DNA of 64,000 bases from G11 sp947167445 (GTDB lineage: Bacteria; Bacillota; Clostridia; Lachnospirales; Lachnospiraceae): NCBI GenBank assembly GCA_947167445.1, contig CAMVID010000017.1:7772-71771 (forward strand). Reading direction: 5' to 3'. The notes beneath the pieces are model-generated. The model made no database searches. It had not been told where the DNA came from and was given only the letters and a program-made list of their open reading frames with translations. Below are positions 60,224-64,000 of the stretch, in pieces; position 1 is the first letter of the stretch, and every line of letters starts with the position of its first letter. The position numbers and the translations under genes were made by a program.

Positions 60224-60730
60224 ATTAGCGAAACATTAATTAATGAACAGATTCGTGAGAAGGAAGTGCGTGTTGTAGGCGCAGACGGAGAGCAGCTCGG
60301 AATTATGTCCGGCAAGGAAGCTCAGAAGCTTGCAGATGATGCAGAGCTTGATCTTGTAATGATTGCTCCCACAGCTAAGCCGCCTGTAGTTAAGATTGTT
60401 GACTACGGTAAGTACAAATATGAACAGCTTCGTCGTGAGAAGGAAGCAAAGAAGAAACAGCACACAACTGAGGTTAAGGAGATTCGTTTGTCTCCCAACA
60501 TCGATACCAACGATTTGAATACCAAGATGAATGCTGCAAGGAAGTTCCTTACAAAGGGTGACAAGGTTAAGATCACTCTTCGTTTCAGAGGACGTGAGAT
60601 GGCTCACATGAACAGTTCCAAGCACATTTTGGATGACTTCGCCGAAGGCCTTGCCGATATCGCAGTAGTTGATAAGGCACCCAAGGTTGAGGGAAGAGCA
60701 ATGACAATGTTTTTAACTGAAAAGAGATAA
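60224..60730 (+). CDS. infC: Translation initiation factor IF-3, probable ATT start
   Basis: IF-3 binds the 30S subunit and checks the start codon. From ATT at 60224 the protein has 168 residues (ISETLINEQIREKEVRVVGA, then GEQLGIMSGKEA). The linker is followed by KEIRLSPNIDTNDLNTKM and FRGREMAH in the C-terminal domain, all typical. GGAGG sits at 60211, eight bases before the ATT. A GTG at 60173 is in frame but lies inside the attenuator stem, and no ATG is in frame before the conserved region. AUU starts are known for infC and let IF-3 regulate its own synthesis. Confidence 0.93.
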   Translation: MSETLINEQIREKEVRVVGADGEQLGIMSGKEAQKLADDAELDLVMIAPTAKPPVVKIVDYGKYKYEQLRREKEAKKKQHTTEVKEIRLSPNIDTNDLNTKMNAARKFLTKGDKVKITLRFRGREMAHMNSSKHILDDFAEGLADIAVVDKAPKVEGRAMTMFLTEKR

Positions 60731-60786
60731 CTTTTGTTCTCAACAACAGTTAAAATAGATTAAGTTCAGTACAGGAGGAATATGTT

Positions 60787-60984
60787 ATGCCCAAGATGAA
60801 AACCAGCAGAGCAGCTGCAAAGCGTTTTAAATTAACAGGAAATGGAAAGTTAAAGAGAAACAAAGCTTATAAGAGCCATATCCTTACCAAGAAGACAACA
60901 AAGACAAAACGTAACTTGAGAAAGCCTGCTATGACAGATGCTACCAACGTTAAGAACATGAAGAAGATTTTGCCTTATCTCTAA
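60787..60984 (+). CDS. rpmI: 50S ribosomal protein L35
   Basis: A 65-residue basic protein with the family start MPKMKTSRAAAKRFK and HILTKKTTKTKRNLR. It is placed between infC (56 bp) and rplT (38 bp), the universal order. AGGAGG precedes it. Confidence 0.98.
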   Translation: MPKMKTSRAAAKRFKLTGNGKLKRNKAYKSHILTKKTTKTKRNLRKPAMTDATNVKNMKKILPYL

Positions 60985-61022
60985 GATAGGGTTTTACGAT
61001 TTTGGATTAAGGAGGAATAATT

Positions 61023-61379
61023 ATGGCACGTATTAAAGGCGGTTTAAACGCTAAGAAGAAACATAATAGAGTATTAAAGCTTGCAAAGGGATTCAGAGGA
61101 GCTCGCTCCAAACAGTACAGAGTTGCTAAGCAGTCTGTAATGAGAGCTCTTACATCCAGCTATGCAGGCCGTAAAGAGAGAAAGCGTCAGTTCAGACAGC
61201 TTTGGATCGCACGTATCAATGCAGCAGCAAGAATCAACGGACTTTCATACAGCAAGTTCATGTATGGTCTTAAGCTTGCAGGTGTTGATATGAACAGAAA
61301 GATGCTTGCTGAGATGGCAGTAAATGATGCTGATGGATTCAAGACATTGGCAGAGCTCGCTAAGAGCAAGATCGCTTAA
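61023..61379 (+). CDS. rplT: 50S ribosomal protein L20
   Basis: A 118-residue basic protein with ARIKGGLNAKKKHNRVLKLA, GFRGARSKQYRVAKQ and RKRQFRQLWIARINAA. L20 nucleates 50S assembly and, in Gram-positives, represses its own operon by binding the leader. AAGGAGG precedes the ATG. It is the last gene of the operon and is followed by a long terminator. Confidence 0.98.
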   Translation: MARIKGGLNAKKKHNRVLKLAKGFRGARSKQYRVAKQSVMRALTSSYAGRKERKRQFRQLWIARINAAARINGLSYSKFMYGLKLAGVDMNRKMLAEMAVNDADGFKTLAELAKSKIA

Positions 61380-61391
61380 TAACGAAAAAGT

Positions 61392-61436
61392 AAGGCGCCA
61401 ACTGCACCTATTCGGTGTAGATGGCGCCTTTTTTAT
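61392..61436 (+). terminator. Long terminator after rplT, overlapping the convergent gene
   Basis: An outer 9-bp stem AAGGCGCCA/TGGCGCCTT and an inner 7-bp stem CTGCACC/GGTGTAG, then T6. The last codons and stop of the minus-strand amidotransferase gene lie within it. Confidence 0.9.
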
Positions 61437-62148
61437 TTGCTTCGAATATCCTTTGACCGTCCCTGTAGATCATGAGCTTTGATAAGGGAAGAGGTGTCCA
61501 GTCTTCGGTGACGACAATGTCGTCAAGATCGTGGAGAGCCTTTAAGGGTGCGGTGGAGAAGAGAGTGGAAGTATTGTCGTTTCTCTTAACCGTGGCATAA
61601 TAAAGGGTTGATTTCATATTAGTATGCACATATGTGTTAATCCCGTCATAAAACATGAGATTGAGCTTATTATTCGGTGTCATGGCCCTTATAGTGTCCG
61701 CCAGGACTAAAGAAAGGCTTTCATCAGGCACATCATTGACCACCTCAGTCAAATACCATAAAATGCGCTCACTGTCGGTGCTTCCAAGCTGTGATTCCTT
61801 ATAAACATCAAGCCGTGGGAAATCAAAGACGGTACCGTTATGCATAAAGGTCCAGACCCTCCCGAGACTGTCTGTCTTTCTGAAAGGGTGAGCGTTTTCA
61901 TAAATCATGCTTCCTTTGGTGGCCTGTCTTATGTGAGCAAACATATTAGTGGCCTTATAGGGAGAGGAGATCAGGGTTTTTACCAAAGAGCTCTCATAAG
62001 CGGGGAGAGGTTCCTTGATTATTTCGTCCTTATCTATATTAAATATGCCCCAGCCGTCGGGATGCTCCGTGGAGTGGGAAAAGAACTCCTTTAAGCAGGG
62101 GGTAAGGTTTAATTCAATTGTTCCGTTTAATCCAAATAGTTCACACAT
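61408..62148 (-). CDS. Class II glutamine amidotransferase (YafJ-like)
   Basis: A 246-residue protein beginning MCELFGLNG, with Cys2 as the Ntn nucleophile after Met removal. The glutaminase fold continues with HPDGWGIFN, HIRQATKGS, NAHPF and FMHNGTV. There is no synthase domain, so the acceptor of ammonia is unknown. Stand-alone YafJ-type proteins are common in gut Firmicutes. The 3' end overlaps the rplT terminator. Confidence 0.9.
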   Translation of the reverse strand: MCELFGLNGTIELNLTPCLKEFFSHSTEHPDGWGIFNIDKDEIIKEPLPAYESSLVKTLISSPYKATNMFAHIRQATKGSMIYENAHPFRKTDSLGRVWTFMHNGTVFDFPRLDVYKESQLGSTDSERILWYLTEVVNDVPDESLSLVLADTIRAMTPNNKLNLMFYDGINTYVHTNMKSTLYYATVKRNDNTSTLFSTAPLKALHDLDDIVVTEDWTPLPLSKLMIYRDGQRIFEANKKGAIYTE

Positions 62149-62252
62149 GGGAATATGGTAGCATTGCAGACTATGGAAATCAAGAATAGAAAATGTTATA
62201 ATTCTAAGTTGAGTGAGATAACTCGAAATAAAGTTTTACTGAAAGGATTGCT

Positions 62253-63704
62253 ATGGGAAAAATTTCGGATTTGGAACCTAAGAAGGTGTTTGAGTTTTTT
62301 GAGAAGCTCTGCAGCATCCCTCACGGTTCCTTTAATATTGACAAAATAAGTGATTATCTGGTGGGTTTCGCAAGCGAGAGAGGCTTGAAGGTTATACAGG
62401 ACGAAACAAAGAACGTTATTATATTTAAAGACGCCACTCCGGGCTATGAGAAGGAAGAACCTGTTATTCTTCAGGGACACATGGATATGGTGGCAGTAAA
62501 GAAGCCCGATTGTGACATTGACCTTGAAAAGGACGGCTTGAGAGTTACCCACGACGATGAATATGTTTATGCTGAGGGAACAAGCCTTGGTGGCGATGAC
62601 GGAATAGCTGTTGCCTATTGCCTGGCACTTCTTGATTCGGATGACATTCCTCATCCTGCCCTGGAAGTTGTTATCACAGTTAATGAGGAAGTGGGAATGG
62701 ACGGAGCCAAAGCTCTCGACTGCACTCCGCTTAAAGCCCGCAGAATGATTAATATCGATTCCGAGAGTGAGGATGCTTTCTGCGTAAGCTGCGCCGGCGG
62801 TGCAAGAATTGACTGCCGAATCCCCGTTATCTGGAGCCACAATAAGGGCGTTCCCTACATGATCGTTGTAGGCGGCCTTGTGGGCGGACATTCAGGTGAG
62901 GAGATTAACAAGGAACACGGAAATTCCAACGTCCTCATGGGAAGACTTCTCTATAAGCTGGTAAAAAACTGCGATATCTCCCTTTGCAAACTTGAGGGTG
63001 GTCTTGCGGACAATGCCATTCCCAGGGAGACTGTTGCCAACGTTCTTATCAAGTCTTCAGATATCGAGAAGATGGAAGAAATCGTCGCGGATTTTGGCGA
63101 GGAAATAAGAAACGAGCTGGGGGACAAGGATCCCGACGTTACCGTTACCTGCGGAATTGTTTCCGGAGATATGGAATACGAGAGAAGCGTTGGAAGAGAA
63201 AGCCTTCGTACAGCTCTTTCCTATATGAATATAATGCCTAACGGCGTCATCAGTTACAGCGCTGAGTTTAAGGGACTTCCCGAGACTTCCCTTAACATGG
63301 GTATCCTTAAACTTGATGACTGTCTCTGCCCCGAATTCTCTGTTCGAAGCTCCGTGGGAAGCGCCAAGGACAACCTTCTTACAAGGTTATCTGCAATTAC
63401 CGAGGCTTCAGGCGGAAGTGTTACCGTAAGAGGCGAGTATCCCGGATGGCAGTACAGAAAGGAATCTCCCTTAAGAGATAAGATGGTTCGCATATATAAG
63501 GAAGTATTCGGTCACGACGTTAAGGTTGAAGTTATTCATGCCGGCCTTGAGTGCGGTGTTATCTCTTCCAAGATCGATGATTTCGACTGCGTATCCATCG
63601 GACCCAACATGCTTAACATTCATACCACTGAGGAGCATTTGGACATTGCTTCCACAAAGAGAATGTGGGAGTTCCTGCTTAAGGTATTGCAGGAAAAAGA
63701 CTGA
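62253..63704 (+). CDS. pepD: Aminoacyl-histidine dipeptidase (M20 family, PepD-like)
   Basis: A 483-residue cytoplasmic metallopeptidase. Zinc-ligand and catalytic motifs are LQGHMDMV, SLGGDDGIAVAY, NEEVGMDGA and the late AGLECG and HTTEEHLDI. The dimerisation insert begins around GGLVGGHSGEEINKEHGN. PepD-type enzymes cleave dipeptides such as carnosine and Xaa-His and help recycle peptides. GAAAGGAT lies before the ATG. It is a single-gene unit divergent from the amidotransferase gene. Confidence 0.95.
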   Translation: MGKISDLEPKKVFEFFEKLCSIPHGSFNIDKISDYLVGFASERGLKVIQDETKNVIIFKDATPGYEKEEPVILQGHMDMVAVKKPDCDIDLEKDGLRVTHDDEYVYAEGTSLGGDDGIAVAYCLALLDSDDIPHPALEVVITVNEEVGMDGAKALDCTPLKARRMINIDSESEDAFCVSCAGGARIDCRIPVIWSHNKGVPYMIVVGGLVGGHSGEEINKEHGNSNVLMGRLLYKLVKNCDISLCKLEGGLADNAIPRETVANVLIKSSDIEKMEEIVADFGEEIRNELGDKDPDVTVTCGIVSGDMEYERSVGRESLRTALSYMNIMPNGVISYSAEFKGLPETSLNMGILKLDDCLCPEFSVRSSVGSAKDNLLTRLSAITEASGGSVTVRGEYPGWQYRKESPLRDKMVRIYKEVFGHDVKVEVIHAGLECGVISSKIDDFDCVSIGPNMLNIHTTEEHLDIASTKRMWEFLLKVLQEKD

Positions 63705-63748
63705 ATATAATCGATTTTTTGAAAAATAAAACAACTTTTCAAAAATAC

Positions 63749-63777
63749 TTGATTTCACGCGAAAGGTATTATATAAT
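63749..63777 (+). promoter_or_regulatory. Promoter of tRNA-Pro(AGG)
   Basis: TTGATT (63749-63754) and TATAAT (63772-63777), 17-bp spacer, 13 bp before the tRNA. Confidence 0.8.
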
Positions 63778-63790
63778 AAATTTCGCGTCA

Positions 63791-63865
63791 CGGGGTGTGG
63801 CTCAGCTTGGTTAGAGCGCCGTCTTAGGGAGGCGGAGGTCGCGAGTTCGAATCCCGCCACTCCGA
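63791..63865 (+). tRNA. tRNA-Pro (anticodon AGG)
   Basis: A 75-nt cloverleaf related to tRNA-Pro(TGG) at 11004, with the same first 23 bases. The acceptor is CGGGGTG/CACTCCG (one G-U) with discriminator A. The anticodon loop TTAGGGA gives AGG, unusual for bacterial proline tRNAs. The T-stem GCGAG/CCCGC has an A-C mismatch and the anticodon stem has a U-G pair. A terminator follows, so it is probably expressed. Confidence 0.88.
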
Positions 63866-63869
63866 CGAC

Positions 63870-63905
63870 AAGGTCTTGAACTTCTTGTTCAAGACCTTTT
63901 TTATT
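63870..63905 (+). terminator. Terminator of tRNA-Pro(AGG)
   Basis: A 12-bp perfect stem AAGGTCTTGAAC/GTTCAAGACCTT with loop TTCTT, followed by a T run. The remaining 95 bases of the window show no gene. Confidence 0.93.
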
Positions 63906-64000
63906 GCCCATTTCCCAGACCCATTCCCCCGCCCCATCTCCCCTGCAATGTCATTAAGATAATAGATAAAAGGCTGTGTTGAACGAATAATTATCAAGAA

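Overview
The window looks like chromosomal DNA from an anaerobic Firmicute, most likely a member of the Lachnospiraceae (Butyrivibrio/Roseburia-like). The signs are Gram-positive signal peptides and sortase, purine-rich Shine-Dalgarno sites, moderate GC, consensus TTGACA-N17-TATAAT promoters in front of tRNA genes, and Lachnospiraceae-style hybrid kinases and SipW-type proteins. No phage, plasmid or complete insertion sequence is visible. Family assignments rest on motifs read by eye; no database search was run.

Region by region. 0-7.4 kb: two tandem hybrid histidine kinase/response regulator pairs, a CarD-like regulator, deoC and a tRNA-Arg. 7.4-11.1 kb: a structured leader, then a THUMP-type RNA methyltransferase, an amidase-fold protein that has lost its catalytic residues, rdgB, a YfcE-like phosphoesterase and tRNA-Pro. 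11-15.3 kb: an OmpR-type two-component system divergent from an ABC exporter of the peptide-antibiotic immunity type. 15.3-18.25 kb: tRNAs Arg, His, Gln and Lys, a polar amino acid ABC transporter, then tRNA-Leu. 18.25-18.9 kb: a gene-free stretch with an inverted copy of the tRNA-Leu 3' end and four GTGACTAAG/CTTAGTCAC hairpins. 18.7-20.9 kb: bioY, a DUF1284 gene and birA behind a BirA operator. 20.9-24.4 kb: a LacI regulator with a 24-bp palindromic operator, and glycogen phosphorylase. 24.4-33.8 kb: CYTH protein, DJ-1 protein, tig-clpP-clpX, ysxC, an AI-2E-family membrane protein, VanZ-like protein, an aldose-epimerase-like protein and a NOL1/NOP2/Sun rRNA methyltransferase.

33.8-48.5 kb is the most unusual part, a cell-surface locus. 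It has four SipW-type secreted proteins, two membrane-anchored surface proteins, a 1609-residue protein with two von Willebrand A domains, a SipW signal peptidase, and a single polypeptide fusing a SipW-type signal peptidase to a class B sortase. A SARP-like regulator (winged helix, BTAD, degenerate GGDEF) sits in the middle. Three separate promoters in the locus share the layout TGTGAC-N5-TGTGAC-N10-TATAAT: direct repeats 11 bp apart, with the second repeat starting exactly 16 bp before the -10 box. I infer that the SARP-like protein controls a three-operon surface-fibre regulon. A 37-codon membrane peptide behind a LexA-like box, and a truncated Rpn-type nuclease between identical terminators, lie within the locus.

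48.6-56.3 kb: a GH94 phosphorylase and a hexose phosphomutase, followed by a YesM-type kinase, a sugar-binding lipoprotein and a YesN-type regulator with no permease genes. 56.3-59.9 kb (minus strand): a GT2-GtrA glycosyltransferase, a phosphodiester glycosidase-like protein and a Tyr/Glu-rich membrane protein. 60-61.4 kb: infC-rpmI-rplT with an attenuator-like leader and a probable AUU start for infC. 61.4-64 kb: a class II glutamine amidotransferase, a PepD-like dipeptidase and a tRNA-Pro with an AGG anticodon.
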